A stretch of 64,000 nucleotides of DNA from VXMT01 sp965204835 (GCA_965204835.1 OZ242017.1:1116001-1180000), one strand, 5' to 3'. Counted from the first letter of the stretch, positions 7,496 to 16,434 are shown. Notes: generated by a model from the letters alone, not told the origin. Made by a program: numbers and translations.

Positions 7496-10288
7496 CTACT
7501 GCTCGTTCTGCAGCCGCTCGATCTCGTCGAGGATGGCGCGCAGCCGGTTGAGTTCGTCCTGGGCCGCGTCTGAGGCGTCCTGCGCCTGCCGTAACAGGTT
7601 GTCGAGGTCGCCTGTTGGTATCACCACGTCGGCAGTGTCGTCGTCGCGCGGCGGTGCGGGCGTCGGCGCGACCGAGCTGTCGCTGCCTGGCAGCGAGGAG
7701 GCGCGACGGCCGAAGACCACGTCGAGCGAGCGCTGGAACGTCTGCTCCATCGCGATGTTGTTGCCGTTGGCGACGACGACGCGCTTCAGCTCCGGGATCC
7801 TCGAGCTCTCGGCCTGCAGGTAGATGGGCTCGACGAACAGGAACGAGTCGCCGATGGGGATCATGAGCAGGTTGCCGCGGATCACCTCGGAGCCCGCGCC
7901 CTCCCACAGCGTGAGCTGCGCGGAGATGCCCGGGTCCTGGTCGATGCGGGCCTCGATCTGTGCGGGGCCGAAGACGAGGTCGTCGGTCGGGAAGCGGTAG
8001 GCACGCAGCGAGCCGAGGTTCTCGCCGTCGGAGCGACCGGCGAGCCACGCGATGGTGTTCTGCTTGTTGCGCGGCGTGAACGGCATGATCAGCGAGAATT
8101 CCTCGGTCTCCTCGCCGGGGAGCTTCATGATCACGTAGTAGGGCTCGAGCGGCTGCTCCTGCTGGCGGAACTTCTCCGTGGGGATGTTCCACAGGTCCTC
8201 GCCGAGGAAGAACACGCGCGGGTCGGTGATGTGGTAGCGCAGGTACTGCTGCGCCTGGAGCTGGAACATGTCCTCCGGGTAGCGCAGGTGCGACTGGAGG
8301 AACGCCGGCATCTCGTCCCGGTCCGTGAAGAGGTCCGGGAAGATCTTCGCCCATGTCGTGGCGACCGGGTCGTTCGGGTCCATGAGGTAGAAGGTCATGT
8401 CGCCGGTCTCGGCGTCGACCACGACCTTCACGCTGTTGCGGATGTAGTTGACGGTCCCGAGGTGCTGCGAGTACGGGAAGTCGCCGGAGACCGTGTACGC
8501 GTCCTGGATCCACAGCAGCCCGCCGTCGGCGATGACGATGTACGGGTCGCTGTCGAGCCGCAGGAACGGCGCCACCTTCGTGATGCGGTCGCCGAGCGAG
8601 CGGTGCATCAGCAGCGTCGACTCGCCCGTGATGCGGCCGGAGATGAGCAGGTTGCGGTCTCCGAGCTGCCACGCGAGCGCGAAGCGCCGCAGCAGGTTCG
8701 AGAGCTGGATGCCCCGATCCGGCTCGTAGACCGTCTCGACGGTCGATTCGCCGTCGGGGTAGTCGAACTCGTTCTCCTTCGTCTTGACGATGATGTAGTG
8801 GTCGGTGAGCTCGCCGAAGTAGATGCGCGCGCCCTCGGCCGTGAGCGGCACATCGTCGCCGACCGGCGGGATGTCGCGCGTCCACAGCACGGGCAGGCCC
8901 TCCGAGGTGATCTCGTTGACCGGCGCCACGACGGCGCCGAAGCCGTGCGTGAACTGCAGCCGCTCCTGCGTCCACCCGGAGCCCGCGGTCTGCGAGGCGC
9001 GCCGCAGGTCCAGCTCGCGCGGGGCCAGCATCACCTGCTGCTGCTCGCCGTCGATCACATAGCGGTCAACATCTACGTCCTCGAACGTGTAGAGCGGCCG
9101 GATCGACTGGATCTGCGTGAACGTGTCGCGCGTGGGCCGCGCGTCGAGGAGGCGGATGTTGGAGAGCGTCGCCTCGTTGGCGGCGATCTCCTCCTCGGTG
9201 ACCTGGGCCTCGGCGGGGAACGTCGTGACCTCGATGTCGCTCAGGCCCCACGCCAGCCGCGTCATGTCGATGTTGCGGTCGATGTAGAGCTCTTCCTTCT
9301 CGAGCTCGTTGGGGTCGACCTGGAAGGACTGCACGAACGACGGGTAGACGAACCCGCCGACGATGCCGGCGACGACCCAGAGGCCGATGGTGAAGACCGG
9401 GATCCGCCAGCTGCCGCTCAGGAGCGAGTTGGCGATGGTCGCGAGACCCGCGAAGGCGCCGAGCGCGACCATGGCGTAGCGCGCCGGGAGGCGCGCGGTG
9501 ATGTCGGTGTAGGTCGCGCCCGTCACGATCCCGAGCCGCGATGTGGCGAGGTCGAACGCGGAGAGGTACGTCCCCACCGCGATGACCAGCAGGATCAGGC
9601 CGACGAGCACCGAGATGTGGATGCGCATGCCGCGCGGCACGTGCAGCTCGAAGCGCTGCAGCGAGTACGTCAGCGCGTACACCGAGCCGGCGCCGAGCGC
9701 CGAGACCACGAGCAGCGAGAGCACCCAGCCCTGGAAGAGGTGCAGCGCCGGCAGGTCGAACATGTAGAACGAGACGTCGCGGTTGAACGCGGGGTCGTCC
9801 ACGCCGAAGTCGACGGCGTACCACCACGACAGCACCGTCTCCCACGAGCCGGCCGCGACCGCGCCGAAGATGATCGCGAGGAACAGCGTCATCGCGATCA
9901 TCACCACGGAGACGACGCGCCGGATGGCGTCGGGGTCGACGTCCTCGATGAACGACTCCTCGAAGCCCTGCGGCGCGAGCCGGCGTGCGAGCCAGATGTT
10001 GAAGCCGAGCACGACGAGCGTGATCAGCGTGCCGATCACGAACAGCATCGCGCGCGCGGTCAGGACGCGCTGGAAGTTGCTCGCGTAGTCGACCGAGTCG
10101 AACCACAGGAAGTCGACGTAGATCGACTTGGCGACGTTCGCCGCCACGAAGAGCAGCACGACGGCCGCGAGGAGTCCGATCCAGCGCAGCGAGATGGGTG
10201 AGCGGAAGTTGTTCGCCCCGCCGATCCGGAACGGCTCGTCGGGTGGCCCGAGTGGGCCGCGGTCTTCCCGGTCCTCGAAGAAGCCCAG
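7496..10288 (-). CDS. UPF0182 family giant membrane protein
   Basis: COG1615/UPF0182 protein of unknown function found in actinobacteria, Chloroflexota and cyanobacteria. The N-terminal third has about seven hydrophobic helices, then a large domain with E-x-x-Y-I-D-R-N-I-x-x-T-R, family motifs such as F-P-Y-S-Q-H, and a C-terminal acidic coiled tail after a D/P-rich linker. No ATG, GTG or TTG lies between the argB stop and GTG 10159, yet the first membrane helix begins upstream of 10159. CTG at 10288, 6 nt after GAGG and directly behind the argB stop, gives a complete 930-aa protein starting G-F-F-E-D-R. The conservative start is 10159 (887 aa). Confidence 0.9.
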   Translation of the reverse strand: MGFFEDREDRGPLGPPDEPFRIGGANNFRSPISLRWIGLLAAVVLLFVAANVAKSIYVDFLWFDSVDYASNFQRVLTARAMLFVIGTLITLVVLGFNIWLARRLAPQGFEESFIEDVDPDAIRRVVSVVMIAMTLFLAIIFGAVAAGSWETVLSWWYAVDFGVDDPAFNRDVSFYMFDLPALHLFQGWVLSLLVVSALGAGSVYALTYSLQRFELHVPRGMRIHISVLVGLILLVIAVGTYLSAFDLATSRLGIVTGATYTDITARLPARYAMVALGAFAGLATIANSLLSGSWRIPVFTIGLWVVAGIVGGFVYPSFVQSFQVDPNELEKEELYIDRNIDMTRLAWGLSDIEVTTFPAEAQVTEEEIAANEATLSNIRLLDARPTRDTFTQIQSIRPLYTFEDVDVDRYVIDGEQQQVMLAPRELDLRRASQTAGSGWTQERLQFTHGFGAVVAPVNEITSEGLPVLWTRDIPPVGDDVPLTAEGARIYFGELTDHYIIVKTKENEFDYPDGESTVETVYEPDRGIQLSNLLRRFALAWQLGDRNLLISGRITGESTLLMHRSLGDRITKVAPFLRLDSDPYIVIADGGLLWIQDAYTVSGDFPYSQHLGTVNYIRNSVKVVVDAETGDMTFYLMDPNDPVATTWAKIFPDLFTDRDEMPAFLQSHLRYPEDMFQLQAQQYLRYHITDPRVFFLGEDLWNIPTEKFRQQEQPLEPYYVIMKLPGEETEEFSLIMPFTPRNKQNTIAWLAGRSDGENLGSLRAYRFPTDDLVFGPAQIEARIDQDPGISAQLTLWEGAGSEVIRGNLLMIPIGDSFLFVEPIYLQAESSRIPELKRVVVANGNNIAMEQTFQRSLDVVFGRRASSLPGSDSSVAPTPAPPRDDDTADVVIPTGDLDNLLRQAQDASDAAQDELNRLRAILDEIERLQNEQ

Positions 10289-10289
10289 G

Positions 10290-11075
10290 TTACACCTCGA
10301 TCCGTGTGCCGAGCGCTTCGCCCGCTGCGATCCGCTCCAGTGTACGCCGCGCGCGGCCCTGCGCCACGTGCACGCGCACCTCTTCCTCGGCCGCGCGCAG
10401 GCTGGCGTCGATCTTGGGCAGCATTCCGCCCGCCAGCGTACCTGCCTCGCGCAACGTCGATGCCTGCTCGCCGCCCAGGGTCTCGATGAGATCTCCGTCG
10501 CCGTCGAGGACGCCGTCCACGTCGGTCATGAAGACCAGCAGCCGCGCCCGCAGCGCGCGGGCGACCTCGCCGGCGACCGTGTCGGCGTTGATGTTGAGCG
10601 GCTGGCTCGGCGGCTCCAGCCCGATCGGGGCGATCACCGGGATCGCGCCGCCCTCGAGGATCGGGTGCAGCACCGAGGCGTCGATGCCCGTGATCTCGCC
10701 GACGAAGCCGAGCCGCTCGTCGGCGCGGCGCGCCTGCACGAGCCCGCCGTCGACGCCCGAGACGCCGACCGCGCGGCCGCCGAGGCGCACGATCTCGCTC
10801 ACGAGCCGCGTGTTCACGACGCCGCGCAGCACGCCGATCACCACCTCCAGCGCCTCCTCGCTCGTCGCGCGCAGGCCGTCGACGAAGACGGCCGGGACAT
10901 CGAGGCGCTCAAGCCAGTCCGTGATCATCGCGCCGCCGCCGTGGACGACGATGGGGTAGTAGCCCTCGCCACGGAGCGCGACGACGTCGACGAGCGTGGT
11001 GTCCTCGTCGCCGAGGGTGGAGCCGCCGATCTTGACGACGATCATGCGGTCGCTGGTGATGGGTGGGTCGGTCAT
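10290..11075 (-). CDS. argB: Acetylglutamate kinase
   Basis: Phosphorylates N-acetylglutamate, the second step of arginine synthesis. The 261-aa amino-acid kinase fold shows V-K-I-G-G-S-T-L at the start, V-V-H-G-G-G-A-M-I (substrate loop), L-N-I-N-A-D-T-V-A-G-E and a C-terminal G-G-M-L-P-K block. ATG at 11075 overlaps the argJ stop as ATGA, indicating coupling; earlier in-frame starts lie within argJ. Some such kinases (LysZ) act on alpha-aminoadipate carriers; the argJ neighbour favours ArgB. Confidence 0.92.
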   Translation of the reverse strand: MTDPPITSDRMIVVKIGGSTLGDEDTTLVDVVALRGEGYYPIVVHGGGAMITDWLERLDVPAVFVDGLRATSEEALEVVIGVLRGVVNTRLVSEIVRLGGRAVGVSGVDGGLVQARRADERLGFVGEITGIDASVLHPILEGGAIPVIAPIGLEPPSQPLNINADTVAGEVARALRARLLVFMTDVDGVLDGDGDLIETLGGEQASTLREAGTLAGGMLPKIDASLRAAEEEVRVHVAQGRARRTLERIAAGEALGTRIEV

Positions 11076-12310
11076 GTCGTGTAGTCCGCGTTGATGCTCA
11101 CGTACTCGGCGGTCAGGTCGCATCCCCACGCCGTCGCGGTCGCCTCACCGCAGGCCAGGTCGATGCGGATCGTGACCTCCTCGGTGTCCATGGCGGCGGA
11201 GATCTCCGCCTCGCTCGTCGCGGCCGGCGCGCCGCGGTCGAACGCGACGTGCTCGCCGATCCACACGCTGGCGGCGGCAAGGTCGATCGAGGCGCCCGAG
11301 CGCCCAGCGGCCATGAGCACGCGCCCCCAGTTCGGGTCGCGGCCGGTCACCATCGTCTTCACGAGCGGCGACGAGCTGATCGTGCGAGCGCACAGCCGCG
11401 CGTCCCCGGCGCTCGCCGCGCCCTCGACCACCACCGTGATGAGCGTGTTCGCCCCCTCGCCGTCGCGCGCGAGCTGGCGCGCGAGGTCCACCGAGACCGC
11501 CTCGACGGCGCGTTCGAGGGCGTCTGCCGCGGGGTGCCCGTCGCGGACGGGCTCGCCGCCTGCCGCGCCGCTGGCGAGCAGCAGCACGGTGTCGGACGTC
11601 GAGGTGTCCATGTCCACGTCGACCATGTTGAAGGAGCGGTCGCAGACGCGGCGCAGCGTGGCCTGGAGCCACTCGCGGTCGGCGGGCGCGTCGGTGGTGA
11701 GGAAGCCGAACATCGTCGCCATGTCGGGGTGGATCATCCCCGACCCCTTGGCGACGCCGCCGACGGTGTAGGTGCGGCCGTCCACTTCGACGCGGACGGC
11801 GGCCTCCTTGGGGTGCGTGTCGGTGGTCATAATCGCGCGCGCGAACGCCTCGCCGCCCGACTCCGAGACCTCGACGGCGTCGATGCCGGCCTCGATGCGG
11901 TCCATCGGGAGGAGGCGGCCGATCACGCCTGTCGAGCCGACGAGCACGTGCTCCGTGTCGACGCCGAGCTTCGCGGCGGCGAGCGCGGTCATGCGCAGCG
12001 CGTCCTCGACGCCCTGCGCGCCCGTCGCGACGTTCGAGCAGCCGGAGTTGGCGACGATGGCGCGCGCGACGCCACCCGCCGCCCGCTCGCGGGTGAGCCG
12101 CACCGGCTCGCCGACGACGGCGTTGCGCGTGTAGACGCCCGCGACGGTGCACGGGCGGTCGGCGGCGAGGATGCCCACGTCGAGGCGCGGCTCGGGGCCG
12201 TAGGTCTTGATGCCGGCGTAGCTGCCGCCCGCGACGAACCCCGCGGGCGCGGTCACGCCGCCCTCGATGGTCTCGATGCGCGCCTCGACGGCCTGCGGGG
12301 GGTTGGTCAA
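11072..12310 (-). CDS. argJ: Bifunctional glutamate N-acetyltransferase / ornithine acetyltransferase
   Basis: Recycles the acetyl group from acetylornithine to glutamate and may also use acetyl-CoA. The 412-aa protein contains the autocleavage region G-V-A-K-G-S-G-M-I-H-P-D-M-A-T-M, where the Thr after A becomes the nucleophile and N-terminus of the beta chain, plus N-S-G-C-S-N in the oxyanion region and the late G-R-D-P-N-W-G-R block. TTG at 12310 has GGGAG 6 nt upstream; the longer frame to 12397 overlaps nth and lacks similarity. Upstream partner of argB (ATGA overlap). Confidence 0.95.
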   Translation of the reverse strand: MTNPPQAVEARIETIEGGVTAPAGFVAGGSYAGIKTYGPEPRLDVGILAADRPCTVAGVYTRNAVVGEPVRLTRERAAGGVARAIVANSGCSNVATGAQGVEDALRMTALAAAKLGVDTEHVLVGSTGVIGRLLPMDRIEAGIDAVEVSESGGEAFARAIMTTDTHPKEAAVRVEVDGRTYTVGGVAKGSGMIHPDMATMFGFLTTDAPADREWLQATLRRVCDRSFNMVDVDMDTSTSDTVLLLASGAAGGEPVRDGHPAADALERAVEAVSVDLARQLARDGEGANTLITVVVEGAASAGDARLCARTISSSPLVKTMVTGRDPNWGRVLMAAGRSGASIDLAAASVWIGEHVAFDRGAPAATSEAEISAAMDTEEVTIRIDLACGEATATAWGCDLTAEYVSINADYTT

Positions 12311-12383
12311 GCGTGGCTCCCGTCCGGCGACTGAGTATAGGCAGCGATGCCGCTTGTGCTCAGCCTGCCGGGATCGCCTCGGC

Positions 12384-13091
12384 TCAGGCCGGGGCAAGCC
12401 CCACGCGCGGGCAGTGCGCGAGCAGGGGGCAGCGCTCGCACTCGGGGTTGCGGGCGTGGCACGTGCGGCGGCCGTGCTGGATCAGGTCGACGTGGAACGG
12501 GAGCATCTGCTCGGGCTCCAGCATCTCCTCGATCAGCTCGGCCTGGCGGTCCGGCGACGCCTTCTCGGGCGTCAGTCCCAGCCGCTTCGCCACCCGCCCG
12601 ACGTGCGTGTCGACGGGCATCGCGGGGCGGCCGAGGGCGAACATGAGCGTGACCGCCGCGCTCTTGTGGCCCACGCCCGGCAGCGAGCGCAGCCACGCCT
12701 TCGCCTCCTCGATCGGCATCGTCTCGAGGAAGTCGATGTCGAAGTCCGGGACGCGGTCGCGCACCTCGGCGAGGAGCGCCTGCAGCCGGGGCGCCTTCGT
12801 CGGCGCGAGCCCGCCCGGCCGGATCGCGTCCTCGACCGCGCTCGTCGGCGCCTCGATCACGTCCTCCCACGCGGGGAAGCGCTCGATCAGGCGGTGGAAC
12901 GCCCGGCCCGAGTTGTGGTCCGAGGTGTGTTGCGAGAGCAGCGCGAGCACGAGCTCGGAGATCGCGTCGCCGTGCGGGCGCTCCGGCGGACGGCCGTACG
13001 CCTCGTCGAGGATCGCGAGCATCCCGGCGATGTCCCAGCGATCGGACAGACCCTCGGACGAAGCGGTCGCGAGACTGCGTGTCGATGGCAT
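12384..13091 (-). CDS. nth: Endonuclease III (DNA glycosylase/AP lyase)
   Basis: Base-excision repair enzyme for oxidised pyrimidines. The 235-aa protein carries the helix-hairpin-helix L-P-G-V-G-H-K-S-A with the catalytic Lys, V-D-T-H-V-G-R-V with the catalytic Asp, and a C-terminal [4Fe-4S] motif C-x6-C-x2-C-x5-C. Start ATG 13091 has no ribosome-binding site, but minus-strand TACGAT ends 6 nt upstream, consistent with a leaderless transcript. It diverges from selD by only 43 bp. Confidence 0.93.
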   Translation of the reverse strand: MPSTRSLATASSEGLSDRWDIAGMLAILDEAYGRPPERPHGDAISELVLALLSQHTSDHNSGRAFHRLIERFPAWEDVIEAPTSAVEDAIRPGGLAPTKAPRLQALLAEVRDRVPDFDIDFLETMPIEEAKAWLRSLPGVGHKSAAVTLMFALGRPAMPVDTHVGRVAKRLGLTPEKASPDRQAELIEEMLEPEQMLPFHVDLIQHGRRTCHARNPECERCPLLAHCPRVGLAPA

Positions 13092-13097
13092 GGCGGC

Positions 13098-13107
13098 ATC
13101 GTACGAT
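13098..13107. promoter_or_regulatory. Palindromic overlapping -10 elements for nth and selD
   Basis: The palindrome ATCGTACGAT holds TACGAT on both strands. The minus-strand copy ends 6 nt from the nth ATG (leaderless). The plus-strand copy (13102-13107) would start the selD message around 13114, leaving room for the GGAGGG at 13123-13128. Use of one element by one strand should compete with the other. Confidence 0.5.
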
Positions 13108-13134
13108 GGGGAGCGCACGAGCGGAGGGCAGCGC

Positions 13135-14181
13135 GTGACGGCTGAGCAGATTCGCCTCACCGACCTCGCATCCTGCGGCGGCTGAGCGGGAAAGCTGGGT
13201 CTCGCGACCCTGGCGCAGGTGCTGCGCCCCCTGCATGAGGTCTTCGCTCCCGGGCAGCACCCCGAGCTGCTCGTTGGCCTCGCGCCGTCCGATGACGCCG
13301 CGGTGTTCCGCGTGAGCGACGACCTCGCCGTCATCCAGACGCTCGACTTCTTCCCGCCGGTGGTCGACGACCCCTACATCTACGGGCAGATCGCCGCGGC
13401 GAACGCCATGTCCGACGTGTACGCGATGGGCGGCGAGGTGAAGCTCGCGCTCAACATCGCGGCGTTCCCGGAGGACCTCGACCCCGAGCTGCTCGCCGAG
13501 ATCGTGCGCGGCGGCGCGGACAAGGTCGCCGAGGCGGGCGGCGTCGTGGCCGGCGGCCACACGGTGATCGACGCGGAGCCGAAGTACGGGCTCTCCGTGA
13601 TGGGCGTGATCCACCCCGACGCCGTGCTCACCACCGGCGGCGCGCAGCCCGGCGACGCGCTGCTGCTCACCAAGCCGCTCGGCACCGGCATCCTCATGAG
13701 CGCCGCCGGCCGCGAGGGCGCCGAGGCGGGCTTCGAGGCTGCCGTCGAGTCGATGCGCGCGCTCAACCGCCACCCGGCCCACCTCGCACGCGCCGCGGCG
13801 GCGCACGCGGTCACGGACGTGACGGGGTTCGGGCTCGCCGGCCACGCCTCCGAGGTGGCGCAGCAGAGCGGCGCGACGCTGGTCTTCGACCTCGACGCGT
13901 TGCCGCTGCTGCCGGACGCCGCCCGCTTCGCCGCCGAGGGCGTCGTGACGGGCGGCGGCAACCGCAACGTCGCGCACCTCGGCGACCGCGTGCGCATCGA
14001 GGGCGAGCCCGACCAGGCGCTCGTCGACGTGTTCTACGACCCGCAGACCTCGGGCGGCCTGCTCATCGCCGTGCCCGAGGCCGATGCCGCCGCGCTCAGC
14101 GACGCAATCGCGGGCGAGGGCGGCGGATGCTGGCGCATCGGGCACGTCGAGGAGGGCCCGCCGCTCGTGGTGGCACGGTGA
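13135..14181 (+). CDS. selD: Selenophosphate synthetase with selenocysteine at position 17 (TGA 13183-13185)
   Basis: Makes selenophosphate from selenide and ATP, the selenium donor for Sec-tRNA. Reading from GTG 13135 (GGAGGG 6 nt upstream) gives M-T-A-E-Q-I-R-L-T-D-L-A-S-C-G-G, then in-frame TGA, then A-G-K-L-G, continuing in the same frame to 14181: 348 aa, the normal SelD length (E. coli 347). TGA falls at residue 17 and Lys at 20, exactly where E. coli SelD has catalytic Cys17 and Lys20. Sec-containing SelD is an established variant. Later SelD blocks include G-G-H-T-V-I-D, G-F-G-L-A-G-H and Y-D-P-Q-T-S-G-G-L-L. A conventional call from GTG 13219 loses the catalytic N-terminus. A hairpin suited to a bacterial SECIS follows. 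The lipoprotein gene overlaps its stop (GTGA). Confidence 0.94.
13212..13228 (+). promoter_or_regulatory. Candidate bacterial SECIS element of selD
   Basis: A perfect 7-bp stem GGCGCAG/CTGCGCC with triloop GTG lies downstream of TGA 13183-13185, 33 nt from TGA to loop. Bacterial SECIS elements carry a G (often GU) in an apical loop about 16-37 nt after UGA to bind SelB. A second hairpin (13197-13210, GGGTC-TCGC-GACCC) lies closer but lacks an early loop G. Confidence 0.62.
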
Positions 14182-14924
14182 GGCGGCTGCTCGGGGCGCT
14201 GCTCGCCCTGCTGGCCATCGTGCTGGCACTGGCGGCCGCGGCCTGCTTCGGCGGCGACGAGGAACCAGCGGCGCCCACCGCCACTCCGACTGCGACCTCG
14301 ATGCCGGTACCGACCCCCACGCCCGTCGACCCGGCCGCGGTGGTCCACGAGTCGGCCGACCGCATGGAGGGCATCCAGCGGTTCCACTTCACGCTCGACC
14401 ACGAGAACGGGGCGAGCGAGATCGTGCGCGGCATCATGATGGTGTACGCCGAAGGCGACTTCGACGGCGCGGAGCGCATGCGCGCGGAGATCGAGGGTGC
14501 GCTCGGCACGGTGAAGTTCGAGACCGCCGTCATCGTGCTACCCGAGGGGAGCTGGCTCAAGAACCCGTTCGACCGCTCGTGGGAGGCCGAGGAGATCTCC
14601 ATCGAGGAGTTCTTCGACCCGCAGAACGGCGTCGCCGCGCTCATGCGCCAGGTGACGGAGCCCACCCTCGTCGGCCGCGAGGAGTTCGGGGGCGTCGAGA
14701 CGTACCGCATCGACGTGCTCGCCGACTCGGGCGACCTCGCGATCTTCCCGACCGCCGAGCCCGGCTTCGAGGTGCGTGCGACGCTCTGGATCGGCGTGGA
14801 CGACCTGCTGCTGTACCGCGTGGACGTGCTCGGCGCGATCTCGGAGGACGAGGAGTCCGACATCCTGCGACGCCTCGAGCTGAGCCGCTTCGGCGAGGAC
14901 GTGGACATTGCCCCGCCGCCGTGA
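14178..14924 (+). CDS. Lipoprotein, LppX/LprAFG-like
   Basis: A 248-aa exported lipoprotein: R-R-L-L then a hydrophobic stretch to a lipobox ending A-A-A-A-C (Cys23), followed by an acidic and P/T-rich linker, then a domain with F-H-F-T-L-D, repeated long beta strands and E-G-S-W. This pattern fits the LppX/LprAFG family, whose members have a hydrophobic pocket for lipids. GTG at 14178 overlaps the selD stop (GTGA). The next gene is an MFS exporter overlapping by 17 bp, the same partner order as mycobacterial lprG-Rv1410c. Family assignment is by pattern, not alignment. Confidence 0.65.
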   Translation: MRRLLGALLALLAIVLALAAAACFGGDEEPAAPTATPTATSMPVPTPTPVDPAAVVHESADRMEGIQRFHFTLDHENGASEIVRGIMMVYAEGDFDGAERMRAEIEGALGTVKFETAVIVLPEGSWLKNPFDRSWEAEEISIEEFFDPQNGVAALMRQVTEPTLVGREEFGGVETYRIDVLADSGDLAIFPTAEPGFEVRATLWIGVDDLLLYRVDVLGAISEDEESDILRRLELSRFGEDVDIAPPP

Positions 14925-16410
14925 TCCGGGCCACGATGAGGCCGAAGACCTCGACGCCTCCACGTCGCGCGGCAGCGCCTCGCTGCTGATCGCCGTCGCG
15001 GGCGGCGTCTTCATCGCCGCCGACGACCAGACCTCGGTGGTCACGGTGCTGCCGGCGCTCATCCCCGACATCGGCCTCGCGGTCGACGACTTCTTCCTCG
15101 CGTCGTGGGTGATCAACGGCTACCTGCTCGGCTACATCGTGGCGCTGCCGATCGTCGGCCGCATCGCCGATGCGCGCGGGCACGGCCGCGTGTACGCGGG
15201 CTCGCTCGGCGTGTTCATGCTCGGCAGCGCGCTGGTGGCCGCCGCGCCGGACTTCTGGTCCCTCGTCGTCGCGAGGGGCCTGCAGGCCGTCGGCGGCGGC
15301 GCGGTCGTGCCGGTGGCGATGGCCATCGTCGTGACGCAGATGCCGCCCGAGCGCCGCGCGCTGGGGCTGGGTGCGATCGCCGCGGCGTCTGAGGCGGGAG
15401 CACTCGTTGGCCCGCTCTGGGGCGGCCTCATCACCGAGCTGTGGGGCTGGCGGTGGATGTTCTGGCTCAACCTGCCCATGTCGCTGCCGGTGCTCGGCGC
15501 CGTGTGGTGGCTCGCGCGCAACGAACGCGCCGAGGGTCGCATCGACTGGCCGGGCGCGGCGCTCCTCGCTGCGGCGCTGGCCGCGCTCACCATCGCCATC
15601 GCCGACGACCCGATCGCGCCCCGCCACTGGGCGATCACGACGCTGCTCCTCGCGGGGACGGCCGCGCTCGCGGTCGTCTTCGCGCTGCGTCAGCGCTGCG
15701 TCGAGGAGCCGATGGTGCGGCTCTCGATGTTCGCCTCGAAGCAGGTGTCGAGCGCCGCAGTGATGAGCGTGCTGGTGGGCGCGGGGCTCATCACCGCGCT
15801 GATCAGCGTGCCGCTGTTCGTGAACCTCGTGCTCGTCGAGCGACCGATCGACGGGGGCTTCACGCTGCTGCGCTTCACCGCCGCCGTGCCCGTCGGCGCG
15901 CTCGCCGGGGGGTGGGTTACGGGGCGCATCGGGCCGCGGCTGCCGGCCGCCGCCGGCGTGCTGCTCGGCGCCGCATGCTTCGCGGGGCTGCTGCCGTGGG
16001 ATGAGGTGCTCCCCGAGGTGTGGCGCAGCACGCCGCTCATCGTCGGCGGCTTCGGGTTCGGGCTGCTGATCGCCCCGCTCGGCGTGGCGGTGCTCAGCCA
16101 CGTGCGCGAGGAGGAGCGCGCCGTGGCCGCCTCGTGGCTCACGCTGGCGCGGATGGGCGGGATGCTGGTGGGGACGGGCCTGCTCACCTCGCACGGCCTC
16201 GGGCGCTTCTACGCGCGGGCCGGTGCGATCGAGTTCGACTCGCCGGAGTTCGCCGAGCTGGTGACCGAGGCGCAGGTCTCGACCTTCCACGAGATCTGGG
16301 TCGTCGCCGCACTCGTGCTGGTGGTGACCGCTGCGCTAGCGTGGTGGCTCGGTGGCCGCGCCGAGCCCGGCGAGGAGGCCGCGGAGTGGTGGTCCGCGCC
16401 GACCAGGTAG
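14908..16410 (+). CDS. MFS transporter (DHA2/P55-like exporter)
   Basis: A 500-aa integral membrane protein with 12-14 hydrophobic helices. D-D-Q-T-S-V-V-T-V-L-P in helix 1, the motif-A loop G-R-I-A-D-A-R-G-H, and a charged R-G-L-Q-A-V-G-G-G motif-B helix fit drug/lipid exporters of the DHA2 type. The TTG start at 14908 lies inside the lipoprotein gene, GAGG 9 nt upstream, so the two are translated together. The pairing with an LprG-like lipoprotein suggests lipid or lipophile export across the envelope (inference). The C-terminal tail lacks the S/T-H-x-G motif seen in four other MFS proteins here. Confidence 0.87.
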   Translation: MPRRRDPGHDEAEDLDASTSRGSASLLIAVAGGVFIAADDQTSVVTVLPALIPDIGLAVDDFFLASWVINGYLLGYIVALPIVGRIADARGHGRVYAGSLGVFMLGSALVAAAPDFWSLVVARGLQAVGGGAVVPVAMAIVVTQMPPERRALGLGAIAAASEAGALVGPLWGGLITELWGWRWMFWLNLPMSLPVLGAVWWLARNERAEGRIDWPGAALLAAALAALTIAIADDPIAPRHWAITTLLLAGTAALAVVFALRQRCVEEPMVRLSMFASKQVSSAAVMSVLVGAGLITALISVPLFVNLVLVERPIDGGFTLLRFTAAVPVGALAGGWVTGRIGPRLPAAAGVLLGAACFAGLLPWDEVLPEVWRSTPLIVGGFGFGLLIAPLGVAVLSHVREEERAVAASWLTLARMGGMLVGTGLLTSHGLGRFYARAGAIEFDSPEFAELVTEAQVSTFHEIWVVAALVLVVTAALAWWLGGRAEPGEEAAEWWSAPTR

Positions 16411-16434
16411 GCGCCCTCGGTCGACACACGCGAA

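Noticed and set aside
13219..14181. SelD starting at GTG 13219
   Set aside because: It omits the catalytic residue 17/Lys20 region; the upstream in-frame sequence is plainly SelD and has a ribosome-binding site.
11072..16410. Other TGA stops considered for recoding (argJ, selD end, lipoprotein)
   Set aside because: These TGAs overlap the start of the next gene (ATGA/GTGA) or lie just past it, and no family sequence continues after them, so they are real stops.
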